Below are positions 56,447-64,000 of a DNA stretch of 64,000 nucleotides, one piece after another. The notes under the pieces are model-generated. The model had not been told where the DNA came from. It did not search any database and saw only the letters and a program-made list of their open reading frames with translations. Position numbers and translations under genes: made by a program. Within the stretch, counting starts at the first letter, position 1, and each line of letters opens with the position of its first letter. The DNA is from Sphingomonas cremea (GTDB lineage: Bacteria > Pseudomonadota > Alphaproteobacteria > Sphingomonadales > Sphingomonadaceae), in the NCBI RefSeq assembly GCF_021502585.1, contig NZ_JAKFGM010000003.1:372001-436000 (forward strand), in the 5' to 3' direction.

Positions 56447-58003
56447 ATGGCCTTTAATACAGTGAATCTCGACGCGATGATCATGCGGTCAGACTTCGCA
56501 AATGATGATTCCAAGGCGGCAACCCAAACGTCAGATAATTTCGAAAAAATTGCGCTCAAGGACCTGGTTGGGGACGGGGCCTGGCTCCCAAAACTCTTAC
56601 GAAAGCCAGATTTCCAGCGCGAGACTACGCAGTGGAAGCCGCTGCAAATTGCGATGCTCGTCGAGAGCTTCCTGAACGGCGAGCTCATTCCCGCCGTGAT
56701 TCTGTGGAAGTCCGACACACACGTCTTTGTAATTGATGGAGGTCACCGGCTCAGCGCCCTTTTGGCGTGGGCCCAGGACGACTACGGGGACGGACCTCGT
56801 TCACTGACCTTCTTTAAGGGTGAAATCCCCCAAGCCCAGCGGAGTTTGGCGAGGAAAACTAGAACTGAACTGATCTTACGTGCAGGAACCTTCCAGCATT
56901 TTCAGGCAAAGCTAAATGCAAAGGAAGATGACGAAGCGCCCGACCCGAGAATAATGAATTTTGCGACCCGTGGCTTACAAGTCCAATGGATTGTCGGAGA
57001 TGCCGATAAGGCCGAATCTTCGTTCTTCAAGATCAATACGCAGGGGTCAGTACTGGATCCAGTCGAGTCGAGAATTCTGAAGAATCGCCGCAAGGCGCCT
57101 GCGATCGCTGCTCGATCAGTCGTGCGCGCGGCGACCGGACACAAATACTGGTCAAAGTTCCGTGACGATATTCAAGATCAGATTTCAGTGAAGGCGAAGG
57201 AAATACATAAATCGCTGTTTTCTCCTGAAGTCACGTCGCCTATAAAGACGATTGATCTTCCATTAGGTGGAACCACTTCCGTTACGGACGCTTTGGATCT
57301 CTTAATTACACTTGCCCAGCTTGCTGATCGAGAGGCTCGGCCAATTGAAGATTTTCAAGACGATGAAACCGGTGAGCGGACGATTGAGGTTTTGCAGGAA
57401 CTTGAGCAGGTTGTAGCCAGAATGATTGGCAATAAGCCAAAGAGCTTGGGCCTCCATCCGTTCGTCTATTTTTATACTGCGAAAGGTCGTCACTATCCTC
57501 CGCTGATGTTGGCAATGTTCGGCCTACTTTCGAGCAAACTGAGGAACAATGACAAAAATTGGTTTAAAGCTTTCACGGATCGTCGGCAAACTGTCGAAAG
57601 GCTTTTGATAGAGCATAAAGGCATTATTACGCTTTTGATTTCAGCCCTGGGTAGCAAGGTACGCGTCGATGGCGGGGTCAAAATATTAAACTACATAATT
57701 GAAACGGCTGGTTCTGAAGAGACGGAGATTACGCCAAACGCATTTGCTGAAATTCTTGGCCTTGAGAGCCGACTTTATACCATTCAGTCGAAGCCTGGCG
57801 CGGATTTCTCTGACGATGCGAAGAGTTCTGCTTTCCTTCGCGAAGCGTTCAAGCAGGCATTAACGTGCCCACTATGTGGCGGCTATTTGGACCCCACTAA
57901 ATCAGCCTCATATGACCACGTTCAGAGGAAGAAGGATGGTGGTACGGGCGAGGAAAAGAATTGCCAAATCACACATCCTTATTGCAACAGCCTGAAGGGT
58001 TAG
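56447..58003 (+). CDS. DUF262-HNH protein (GmrSD-like, possible phage defence)
   Basis: A 518-residue protein. The N-terminal DUF262 (ParB-like) domain shows RKPDFQRETTQWKP and DGGHRLSALLAW at 97-108, close to the DGQQR nucleotide-binding motif of GmrS. The last 45 residues form an HNH nuclease: CPLCGGYLDP, SYDHVQRKKDGG and THPYCNSLKG with zinc cysteines and catalytic His. In GmrSD and SspE-type systems such proteins cut modified phage DNA. Base composition is clearly more A/T-rich than neighbours, pointing to horizontal transfer. Solitary, with a four-helix membrane protein just upstream. Confidence 0.8.
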   Translation: MAFNTVNLDAMIMRSDFANDDSKAATQTSDNFEKIALKDLVGDGAWLPKLLRKPDFQRETTQWKPLQIAMLVESFLNGELIPAVILWKSDTHVFVIDGGHRLSALLAWAQDDYGDGPRSLTFFKGEIPQAQRSLARKTRTELILRAGTFQHFQAKLNAKEDDEAPDPRIMNFATRGLQVQWIVGDADKAESSFFKINTQGSVLDPVESRILKNRRKAPAIAARSVVRAATGHKYWSKFRDDIQDQISVKAKEIHKSLFSPEVTSPIKTIDLPLGGTTSVTDALDLLITLAQLADREARPIEDFQDDETGERTIEVLQELEQVVARMIGNKPKSLGLHPFVYFYTAKGRHYPPLMLAMFGLLSSKLRNNDKNWFKAFTDRRQTVERLLIEHKGIITLLISALGSKVRVDGGVKILNYIIETAGSEETEITPNAFAEILGLESRLYTIQSKPGADFSDDAKSSAFLREAFKQALTCPLCGGYLDPTKSASYDHVQRKKDGGTGEEKNCQITHPYCNSLKG

Positions 58004-58063
58004 CGGGCATCAGCGCATCATTTCCGCAATACCTTTTCCGTCTCTTTCCCCTCGATTGAAGCC

Positions 58064-58175
58064 GTCCCGGAGCAAATCCGTGACGTCGAACGCCTCTCAC
58101 TTCGCTCGGGCGCCGGCCGATATTCGCCGTCTCTTCGCGCTGCCTCCCGAAAGCTTCGCATTCGCTCACCTGCGC
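58064..58175 (-). repeat. Structured repeat, left copy of inverted pair
   Basis: Read on minus, this is a diverged copy of the element at 58482-58605: GAGACGGCGA, then GGCCG, a hairpin region, then ATTCGACGTC-like sequence and GTCACGGATTTGCTCCGGGAC, which can fold as a hairpin. The two copies point toward each other around the 82-codon membrane gene. The 180 bp between the DUF262-HNH gene and that gene hold nothing else recognised. Confidence 0.6.
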
Positions 58176-58183
58176 TCTGCGGC

Positions 58184-58429
58184 TCAAACTTGCACGGTAT
58201 ATTGCCGGGGGGAGTGGTCGGTGTAGCTGCTGACCGCCAGAATGATGACGAAGATGGCGAGCGTGAAGGCAAGGACGCCGACGACCACATTCCATTGGTC
58301 CCGCTCGTCCGGATCGAGGACGATCTTCTCCTTCACCACCGGCGGCGGATCGCAGCGGATTTTTGATACGCGCACTTCGGGCGTCGCCAGGTTGACGGAC
58401 TTCTTTCCGGTTGAGAGCGGACGGGCCAT
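58184..58429 (-). CDS. Small hypothetical membrane protein
   Basis: An 81-residue protein, MARPLSTGKKSVNLATPEVR at the start, with a single helix near the C-terminus (VVVGVLAFTLAIFVIILAVS) and a short tail. A basic soluble N-terminal half contains two Cys-free Pro/Val stretches. It lies between two inverted structured repeats. No family recognised; codon use is normal for the genome, so it is likely a real gene. Confidence 0.62.
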   Translation of the reverse strand: MARPLSTGKKSVNLATPEVRVSKIRCDPPPVVKEKIVLDPDERDQWNVVVGVLAFTLAIFVIILAVSSYTDHSPRQYTVQV

Positions 58430-58481
58430 GCATCGGTAATTACAACGAAGCGGTTATCATCGGGTTAGCAATCGAGCCGCC

Positions 58482-58605
58482 GAGCGTAACGTAAGCGGAG
58501 CGAAGCGAGCGTCGTTACGTCGAGAGACGGCGAGATCCGGCCGACACCCGAGCCCGGACTTGATTCGGGGGAGAGGTGATCGACGTCACGGATTTACTCC
58601 GTGAC
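58482..58605 (+). repeat. Structured repeat, right copy of inverted pair
   Basis: Contains GAGCGTAACGTAAGCGGAGC, the run GAGACGGCGAGATCCGGCCG, a CCCGA/TCGGG hairpin, then GTCACGGATTTACTCCGTGAC, a perfect 8-bp hairpin at 58585-58605. Its counterpart at 58064-58175 is inverted. Together they look like a mobile or dispersed palindromic element (REP or MITE-like). Confidence 0.6.
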
Positions 58606-58619
58606 GACCTCGCTCCCCG

Positions 58620-59039
58620 TCAGCTCAGCATTTGGCCGATGCTGAGACCTGCAAAGAACGCCGCAAGCGTGAGTGCGATCAACGCGATGCTGCGCCAGTT
58701 GGGCGGGCCGGAACGTGTCGCGATGATGGCTGAAGCCGCTTTGGCGGGGGTTGCGATGGCAACCGGCGGGTTCGATTTCTGCATCCTCCTCAAGCGGCGA
58801 GCCCGGAGGCGCTCTTTTTCGTCGCGGGGACGATCGCCTAGCTGTTTGTTGCAGCCCGGGTGACACAAGACCAAATTCTCGAGGGCATCGGTTCCGTCGA
58901 GCGACTTGGGTTGCAGATGCTCAATTGTCGGCTTCTGAGTTTTGCGAGCGCCGGATGTAAAATCCATTGGCTTGAAACACCACCAACAGTCGTCGGTACC
59001 AAGCCGAGCGCGAATTTGTTCGCGTTTTTGAGGTCCCAT
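58620..59039 (-). CDS. HNH endonuclease-like protein with C-terminal membrane anchor
   Basis: A protein of about 139 residues. The HNH domain is clear: CWWCFKPMDF, PTIEHLQPKS with the metal-binding His, and ENLVLCHPGCNKQLGDRP with the second CxxxC and Asn/His. It is followed by a basic linker and one membrane helix near the C-terminus (SIALIALTLAAFFAGLSIG). An HNH nuclease tethered to the membrane is unusual. An ATG at 59048 is an alternative start. It is not adjacent to phage genes, but the accessory neighbourhood suggests a defence or mobile role. Confidence 0.7.
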   Translation of the reverse strand: MGPQKREQIRARLGTDDCWWCFKPMDFTSGARKTQKPTIEHLQPKSLDGTDALENLVLCHPGCNKQLGDRPRDEKERLRARRLRRMQKSNPPVAIATPAKAASAIIATRSGPPNWRSIALIALTLAAFFAGLSIGQMLS

Positions 59040-59132
59040 CGCACCCATTGGGTGGCGGATACGAACAATTTGCTGACATGCGGTAAATGTCGGCCAGGAC
59101 GCGGGGAAGAGGCTAGAACAACGCCGACCGCA

Positions 59133-59705
59133 CTAACTCGCCACCCACCGCCCCTTCGGCGCCACAAAGCTGTCGATCCGCCGTTCCGGCCGCTCGTGCC
59201 AGCCGATGTTGACCGCCCAATAGGTCGGGTAAAAACACAGGGTCGAATAGAGCAGGTGATCGTGGATCCAGCGGGCCAGTATCTGCCAGTCGCCCGGCCC
59301 GTGATGCCGGTCGTAAAAGGCCGGTACGACGACGCAGGCCACCGCGCCCATATGGCCGTTGCGGTCGCGCATGTCCCAGATGTGGCCGGCCGCGCTGGTC
59401 TCGTTGATGGCGCAATTATAGCCCGCCTTGCCCAGGCGCATCATCTTGTTGCCCAGCGCATTCACTTCCCGGCTGCGATAGGCGGATCGGATCGCGATCC
59501 GCCCCCAATGATCCTGCAGCGGCTCCAGCAACTCCTCGCACAGCCGCGTTCCCGCCGCGATCGCCAGGTCGGGATCGTCGGGCACGTTCAATAGCCCATG
59601 AACCTGCGCAATCTCCGAATAGAGCATGTCGCGCATGAAGAAGCTCTTCGACAACCGCACCCGCCCAAGCTGGGTCAGCGTCTGCACGGATTTCGGTGGT
59701 TTCAT
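59133..59705 (-). CDS. Putative peptidase M15-like protein
   Basis: A 190-residue protein. The run LAIAAGTRLCEELLEPLQ followed by RIAIRSAYRSREVNALG resembles the fold of M15-family (VanY/DD-carboxypeptidase, endolysin-like) proteins, and AAGHIWDMRDRNGHMGA has a plausible metal-binding HxxxxxxD arrangement. Full catalytic ligands cannot be confirmed by eye. No signal peptide. ATG 59705 is preferred over 59744, which overlaps a repeat. Confidence 0.6.
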   Translation of the reverse strand: MKPPKSVQTLTQLGRVRLSKSFFMRDMLYSEIAQVHGLLNVPDDPDLAIAAGTRLCEELLEPLQDHWGRIAIRSAYRSREVNALGNKMMRLGKAGYNCAINETSAAGHIWDMRDRNGHMGAVACVVVPAFYDRHHGPGDWQILARWIHDHLLYSTLCFYPTYWAVNIGWHERPERRIDSFVAPKGRWVAS

Positions 59706-59720
59706 GGGAGGCCCCTCTTC

Positions 59721-59749
59721 GTCATTGCGAGCGTAACGAAGCAATCCAG
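59721..59749. repeat. Dispersed GTCATTGCGAGC-type repeat
   Basis: GTCATTGCGAGCGTAACGAA followed by GCAATCCAG is of a dispersed short-repeat type known from many proteobacterial genomes. ATTGC and GCAAT form an inverted repeat. It sits upstream of the M15-like gene start. It is not seen elsewhere in this window, although the 58482 element carries similar GAGCGTAACG text. Confidence 0.45.
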
Positions 59750-59832
59750 CCCCGCAATGTCCAATGGCCTAAGTCGGAGGTCGGTGTTAACCGTAACGCC
59801 GCCGAATCGATCTTGATGCAGGAGCTTCGTCT

Positions 59833-60447
59833 ATGCGTCAGTTCACGCTCGGCCTGCTGTGCAGCGCCACCTTATTCGCCACCGCCTGCAATTCTAATCC
59901 TGGGGCTAACCCGAAGCCTCCGTCTGGCGCGATGACTGTCGATCCGCAGAAGATCGTGAGCGACGCCGGAAATATCCGCACACTTCACGCAACTTTCGAG
60001 ATTCGCGCGGCAAAGCCAAACGAGCCATTCGAGGCACCAGCGACAATCGGAGGCGCCTGCCTGCTTGCGAAGATTCCGGTTGAAGGCAAGTCGTGCACCA
60101 AACAGGAAGAATGCAATATCGCGGTACCTGGACAGCCTGAGGAATGGTACGGCTACTGCCTCGACACTGACCAGCTACCTGCCACGCAAGGTGGGACTTG
60201 CTGGATCAAGCCTTCCGACAGTCAATATTGCCTCAAAGGGGTCGGGGCAGGCAGCCATTCGACCCCGGTGACGGATACATCCGCCGTCTATGATTATGTT
60301 GCCGAAAAATCGCCGAATTGGAGCAAGCCCATCGAGTGGGTGCTGTTGGGCTGCCTCAACGGGGTGTTTACCCAACCGCCGCCACCTTGCGCTGCTGGCA
60401 TTCAACCTTCGATCTATCGCGCGAGCAAGGTGCGCCCAGTGCCGTGA
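59833..60447 (+). CDS. Cysteine-rich hypothetical lipoprotein
   Basis: A 204-residue exported lipoprotein with lipobox FATAC (lipidated Cys19) and a proline-containing linker. The mature part has about seven cysteines (GGACLL, SCTKQEECN, YCLDT, GTCWIK, YCLKG), suggesting several disulfides. No recognised family. Coding is supported by open frame and a signal peptide, though third positions are less G/C-biased than average, so it may be acquired. Confidence 0.68.
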   Translation: MRQFTLGLLCSATLFATACNSNPGANPKPPSGAMTVDPQKIVSDAGNIRTLHATFEIRAAKPNEPFEAPATIGGACLLAKIPVEGKSCTKQEECNIAVPGQPEEWYGYCLDTDQLPATQGGTCWIKPSDSQYCLKGVGAGSHSTPVTDTSAVYDYVAEKSPNWSKPIEWVLLGCLNGVFTQPPPPCAAGIQPSIYRASKVRPVP

Positions 60448-60496
60448 TAAAAGCAACTTAGCCACTTCACGCTTCGGCATTCGTTGGATCGTCATA

Positions 60497-61063
60497 TCAG
60501 CACCACGGCCGTCGTCCGCCCGCATACCATCGCGCCAACCCCTCGCCGACCAGCGTGTCGCCGACGGAATCGCCGTCGACCTTCACGATCCTTAACTTGC
60601 GGCCATAGCGGTCCTCGTCGCGGTCGATCGGGGCCAGCGTCACCGTTCCCTTATTGACCAGCTGACGCAGCCGGTCGGTCGCGCGGTCTCCCAGCGCCTT
60701 TTCGCTGGCGCAGCGCGGCTCGTGCGTTTCGGGCGCGTCGATGTCCGCCACCCGGATCTTCACGCCCTCAACGTAGAGCGTGTCGCCATCGACCACGCAA
60801 TTATAGCCGCCGCCGACGTGGCAGGAGCCGAAGCGCGCCCTGACGCCGCTGGCGCCGCCGAGAAGCGCCTGCACTTCCTCCCCGCCTGAAGCGCCAACCC
60901 CGCCAAGCCAGCTCGGCCCCACGCCGGCAATCAGGCCGACCAGGATCGCACCCAGCCAGATACCCGAATAGCGCCACCAACCCGTGCTGGTCCGCTGATA
61001 ATCCTGTGCCTTGGTCCAGCGTCGTCCGCCATCGACGACGCGGAATTTGTTACGCCCCCGCAT
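60497..61063 (-). CDS. Thermonuclease-like protein with membrane anchor
   Basis: A 188-residue staphylococcal-nuclease-fold protein. The first 60 residues include a single helix (YSGIWLGAILVGLIAGVGPS), so the nuclease domain is probably membrane-tethered outside the cytoplasm. VVDGDTLYVEGVKIRVADID holds the metal Asp residues; APETHEPRC and DEDRYGRKLRIV contain the catalytic Glu/Arg equivalents. It would cut DNA or RNA in a calcium-dependent manner. The 222-bp gap to the next gene has no feature I can identify. Confidence 0.82.
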   Translation of the reverse strand: MRGRNKFRVVDGGRRWTKAQDYQRTSTGWWRYSGIWLGAILVGLIAGVGPSWLGGVGASGGEEVQALLGGASGVRARFGSCHVGGGYNCVVDGDTLYVEGVKIRVADIDAPETHEPRCASEKALGDRATDRLRQLVNKGTVTLAPIDRDEDRYGRKLRIVKVDGDSVGDTLVGEGLARWYAGGRRPWC

Positions 61064-61285
61064 TGATTTAGTTTAATCAATTTCGGCAAGAAGCGCACCA
61101 CTTTACGTCCGGCGGTCGAATTTTCTGTCCTACACGTCCCCGGCGCGTCATGATCTTCGGCGACGTGGCATTCGAACCGGAATCCTGCCTTCCCCAAACC
61201 AACGGCAATCTTTCCCGAAGCCCGAAATCCATGGGGGACGTAGTGTCTGTTTTGTCTGCTTCGGGCGCAATGCGTGGGGGTGACC

Positions 61286-61699
61286 ATGACTGACGAACAG
61301 GCGATCGGCGCCGTTATCGATGAGATGTACGACATGATTTCCGGCCCGGCGGGGCCGCGGGACTGGGGCCGTCACGCCAACTGCTTCCTGCCCGAAGCGC
61401 GGCTGGTACGGACCTTCGTCGACGATCAAGGGCGGCCGGGGATGCTGGCGATGGGGCCGGACGAATATGCCGCCAACGTCACGCCCTTCTTCGCCGCTAA
61501 CGACTTTTACGAAGTGGAGACCGGCCGCCGTATCGACCGGTTCGGCAACATGGCCCACGTCTGGAGCAACTACGAAGCGCGCACCGCCCCCGACGACGCC
61601 ACCCCCGAGCGCCGCGGAATCAACTCCATCCAACTCTTCCGCCACCCCGACCTGGGGTGGCGGATAGTGTCGATGATCTGGGATAATCACCGCGACTAG
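61286..61699 (+). CDS. NTF2-like (SnoaL) family protein
   Basis: A 137-residue cone-shaped NTF2-like domain. MTDEQAIGAVIDEMYDMISG starts it; MAHVWSNYEARTAPDD and NSIQLFRHPDLGWRIVSMIW are typical late strands. This fold includes ketosteroid isomerases, polyketide cyclases and many unassigned proteins. GGGGGTG is upstream of ATG 61286. A hairpin begins at its stop codon. Confidence 0.8.
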   Translation: MTDEQAIGAVIDEMYDMISGPAGPRDWGRHANCFLPEARLVRTFVDDQGRPGMLAMGPDEYAANVTPFFAANDFYEVETGRRIDRFGNMAHVWSNYEARTAPDDATPERRGINSIQLFRHPDLGWRIVSMIWDNHRD

Positions 61700-61796
61700 A
61701 CCGTCCGGGGGACGGTTTAGTCCCGGTGATCGGGAGTAGCTGTCCGGGGGACAGCGTTAGTCCCGATGATGAGAGGCTAGACCGTCCGGGGGACGC
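61696..61796. repeat. Three tandem GTCCGGGGGAC-loop hairpins
   Basis: Three short palindromes share the core GTCCGGGGGAC: CTAGACCGTCC/GGACGGTTTAG at 61696-61720, TAGCTGTCC/GGACAGCGTTA near 61737-61759, and CTAGACCGTCCGGGGGACGC near 61777-61796. Spacers include TAGTCCCG(G/A)TGAT twice. The same core occurs in the hairpin after tRNA-Pro (26971-26980). The first copy overlaps the NTF2 gene stop codon and could act as its terminator. Confidence 0.6.
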
Positions 61797-61913
61797 GGCT
61801 TTGGCGCCCCAGACTGTAAACCCTGCCGACATCAGCGATTCTCCCAATTGAACGACTGCCCCGGTCCTGCGTTCATGCCGCGTCCGAAACGGACAATTTT
61901 AGGAGTAGGCGAC

Positions 61914-62288
61914 ATGCGAAATCTGTTGCTTGCCACGGCGGCCATACTTGCCGCCGCCGCGGTTCCGGCCTTCCCGGCCCAGGCGCAAAGCTCGGCCAGC
62001 GCAGCCTTCGTCGGCGTTCCCAGTGGCAATGGCGGCACCGGTGTGCGCGTTCATCGCGGCTTTGGCGGCCATGGCGATCGCGGCCGTCACGGGCGGTTCG
62101 ACGACGGCGGAGCGATCGGCACCTGGTACGAGGGCGGCGAATGGGCCCTGTACAACAACCGGACGTGGGAGGCCGACAGCTACAACGACTGGTGGCACGA
62201 TCGCCCCGACCGCGCCTTCCCGCGCTGGGTCATGACCAACACCAATTGCGAGAGGATGTGGTCGTCCGGCAGCGGCTGGCGCTGCTAG
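61914..62288 (+). CDS. Small exported Gly/Arg/Trp-rich protein
   Basis: A 124-residue protein with a clear signal (LLLATAAILAAAAVPAFPAQA), a Gly/His/Arg-rich middle (RVHRGFGGHGDRGRHGRF) and a Trp/Asp-rich C-terminal half that ends with Cys (NCERMWSSGSGWRC). No recognised family. GGAGTAGG precedes the ATG. It is probably periplasmic or extracellular. Confidence 0.7.
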   Translation: MRNLLLATAAILAAAAVPAFPAQAQSSASAAFVGVPSGNGGTGVRVHRGFGGHGDRGRHGRFDDGGAIGTWYEGGEWALYNNRTWEADSYNDWWHDRPDRAFPRWVMTNTNCERMWSSGSGWRC

Positions 62289-62374
62289 CGCGGTACGCTT
62301 GATCAAACGCCGCGCTAGTCTCGGCCGCTGCGCCTTGCTACGCTCCGTTCCGATTGCGTGAGGGGAGAATAGCA

Positions 62375-62701
62375 ATGCCCGACGTCGCCGCCGCCAAGGC
62401 TCGCCTTGAAGTCCAGCTCGCCGAGCTTGAAGCGCGCCAGGCGCGCATCGCGGAAGACCTTGCCGAGCCGCTCAATGCCGACAGCGGCGAGCAGGCGGTC
62501 GAGATGGAGGATGACGCCTCGCTGGAAGGCCAGGGCGCGCTGGTTGCGAAGGAAATCGCCTCGGTAAAGCGCGCGCTTGGGCGGATCGTGGACGGCACCT
62601 ATGGCGAATGCGTCCGCTGTGGCGAGGACATCGCCCCGGCCCGGCTCGAGGCCCGCCCCGAAGCAGCGCTGTGCATCGACTGCGCCCGCGCCGCGGAGTG
62701 A
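62375..62701 (+). CDS. DksA/TraR-family zinc-finger protein
   Basis: A 108-residue short DksA/TraR-like protein. A helical N-terminal part (LEVQLAELEARQARIAEDLA) carries the acidic tip, and the zinc finger is CVRCGEDIAPARLEARPEAA followed by a second CxxC (CIDC). Short members bind RNA polymerase through the secondary channel and alter promoter choice. AGGGGAG is in front of the ATG. It ends exactly where the convergent peptidase gene ends, so they share no spacer. Confidence 0.88.
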   Translation: MPDVAAAKARLEVQLAELEARQARIAEDLAEPLNADSGEQAVEMEDDASLEGQGALVAKEIASVKRALGRIVDGTYGECVRCGEDIAPARLEARPEAALCIDCARAAE

Positions 62702-64000
62702 TCAATCGCCCAGCTGGGTAATCACGAACGCATAAGCCTCCGCCACTTCGAACAGCGAGTTCCAGCGGCCCGACTTGCCGCCATGACCCGCGCCCATGTT
62801 GATCTTCAGCAGCAGCAGATTGTCGTCGGTCTTGGTGGCGCGGAGCTTGGCCGCCCATTTGGCCGGCTCCCAATAAGTCACCCGCGGGTCGGTAAGGCCG
62901 CCGGTGATCAACATCGCCGGATAGGCCTTGGCCTCGACATTGTCGTAGGGGCTGTAGCTCCTGATCAGGTGGAATGCGTCGGGATCGGTGATCGGGTTGC
63001 CCCATTCCGTCCACTCGCCGGGGGTCAGCGGAAGCGTATCGTCGAGCATAGTGTTCAAGACATCGACAAACGGAACGTCGGCAACCACCGCCCCGAACAG
63101 TTCCGGCGCCTGGTTGACCACCGCGCCCATCAATTCGCCGCCGGCCGATCCGCCTTGCGCAGCGACCCGCCCGGCCTTCGCATAACCCTCTGCGATCAGG
63201 CCTCGGGTCACGTCGACGAAATCGTTGAAGCTGTTGGTCCGCTGCTTCAGCTTGCCGTCGAGGAACCATTGGTAGCCAAGGTCGTCGCCGCCGCGGATGT
63301 GGGCGATGGCAAAGGCGAAGCCGCGATCGACCAGGCTGAGGCGGCTGGTCGAGAAGCTGGGCGGGACTGCATAGCCGTAGGCACCGTAGCCATAGACGAA
63401 CAGCTTGCCCGATCCGTCCTTGGCGAACTCCTTGCGGCGGAGGACCGATACCGGGATCCGCTTGCCGTCCCGGGCGGGAATCATCAGCCGTTCGGTGACA
63501 TATTGGCTGGAATCATAGCCTGACGGGATTTCCTGGACCTTGCGGACCTCCAACCGCTGTTCCGCCGGATGATAGTCGTAAGTCGTCTGCGGCGTGACCA
63601 TCGACGAATAGGCCAGGCGGTAGCTGTCGGGGGCATATTCGGGATTGCCGGAGAAGCTGGCGCTGTAGCTCGCCTCGGCGAAGGGAACGCGCTCTTCCCT
63701 GCCGCTGGGGTAGTCGCGCAAGATGAGCTGATCGAGGCCGTCGACCCGGCTGCCGATCAAGAGGTGGTCGCGGTGGCTGGTTAGGCCGCGGAGGTAGGTG
63801 CGGTCGCTCCCCGCCACCACCTCGGCCCACTCGCCGGGCTTTGCCGGGTCGGCCGAAGCGATGCGGAAATTGACATGGCTATCGTTGGTCAGGATCCACA
63901 GCCTGCCGTGGGCTGCGTCGATCTCATACTGGATATCCGGCCGGCGAGGCTTGACCAGCACCAGCGGCATGGTCGGATCGTCGGCCGGAACGATGCGCAC
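62702..64000 (-). CDS. Oligopeptidase B / S9-family prolyl oligopeptidase (C-terminal part, cut by window edge)
   Basis: The last 432 residues of an S9A serine peptidase, running off the window end. The catalytic domain has RVAAQGGSAGGELMGAVVNQ with the nucleophilic Ser, an acidic residue in GLTDPRVTYWEP, and His in NMGAGHGGKSGRWN. Upstream is the end of the beta-propeller (SYSASFSGNPEYAPDSYRLA). The propeller plus GGSAGGEL motif fits oligopeptidase B, which cleaves after basic residues. The start lies beyond 64000. Confidence 0.9.
   Translation of the reverse strand: MRIVPADDPTMPLVLVKPRRPDIQYEIDAAHGRLWILTNDSHVNFRIASADPAKPGEWAEVVAGSDRTYLRGLTSHRDHLLIGSRVDGLDQLILRDYPSGREERVPFAEASYSASFSGNPEYAPDSYRLAYSSMVTPQTTYDYHPAEQRLEVRKVQEIPSGYDSSQYVTERLMIPARDGKRIPVSVLRRKEFAKDGSGKLFVYGYGAYGYAVPPSFSTSRLSLVDRGFAFAIAHIRGGDDLGYQWFLDGKLKQRTNSFNDFVDVTRGLIAEGYAKAGRVAAQGGSAGGELMGAVVNQAPELFGAVVADVPFVDVLNTMLDDTLPLTPGEWTEWGNPITDPDAFHLIRSYSPYDNVEAKAYPAMLITGGLTDPRVTYWEPAKWAAKLRATKTDDNLLLLKINMGAGHGGKSGRWNSLFEVAEAYAFVITQLGD

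Noticed and set aside
58018-58290. A 90-codon Ser/Arg-rich frame on minus overlapping the repeat
   Set aside because: It overlaps a structured repeat and the better-supported 81-residue gene in another frame, and has an unlikely composition.

Overview
The window is a GC-rich chromosomal segment of an alphaproteobacterium, most likely a member of the Sphingomonadales (Sphingomonas or a close relative). This rests on strong G/C bias at third codon positions, the gene families present (membrane-anchored cytochrome c, DUF721, DUF3617 and DUF4142 proteins, autotransporter GDSL esterase, oligopeptidase B, subclass B3 metallo-beta-lactamase) and local gene order. There is no rRNA operon, CRISPR array or complete mobile element. 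The one tRNA is tRNA-Pro(GGG).

Region 1 (1-12 kb): on the minus strand, a DUF721 protein, a DsbA-like lipoprotein and the N-terminal half of SMC; on the plus strand, mutY, a nudC-like gene and a cytochrome c. Then come a LOG-family protein, an MBL-fold hydrolase and a probable nitrosative-stress unit (Rrf2 regulator facing truncated haemoglobin, membrane protein and DUF1971 protein, with a perfect palindrome between them). sdhCDA follows without sdhB. Region 2 (12-21 kb): two tandem soluble chemoreceptors, an SDR, a B3 metallo-beta-lactamase-like enzyme, prmA, a RidA protein, ligA, a dioxygenase-like protein and a dienelactone hydrolase. Region 3 (21-30 kb): recN, bamD, secF-secD-yajC, tRNA-Pro, hslVU, and a small lysis-like pair (holin plus frameshifted GH108 muramidase). 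Region 4 (30-45 kb): an ECF sigma factor with cupredoxin and DUF4142 genes, M20 and S10 peptidases, an iron-permease-like protein, a GDSL autotransporter, a CPBP protease, an L,D-transpeptidase and uvrB. Region 5 (45-56 kb): DUF3617 lipoproteins, VOC protein, lipid kinase, serine hydrolase, cytochrome c, terC and its upstream genes, and a ribonucleotide reductase locus in which three small membrane genes sit between nrdA and nrdB. Region 6 (55.7-64 kb): the most accessory part, with a visibly A/T-richer patch carrying a DUF262-HNH protein of defence-system type and a membrane protein, then inverted structured repeats, an HNH protein with a membrane anchor, a nuclease, small secreted proteins and the C-terminal part of oligopeptidase B.

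The most interesting non-coding signal is a structured element present twice on the minus strand (50896-50946 before terC; 51544-51598 before the DUF465/zinc-ribbon genes). The two copies share invariant internal-loop blocks around a hairpin whose stem differs by compensatory changes, as expected of a cis-acting RNA. The most interesting protein-level accessory signal is the solitary DUF262-HNH gene in the A/T-rich patch. All identifications come from reading motifs; no database search was run.
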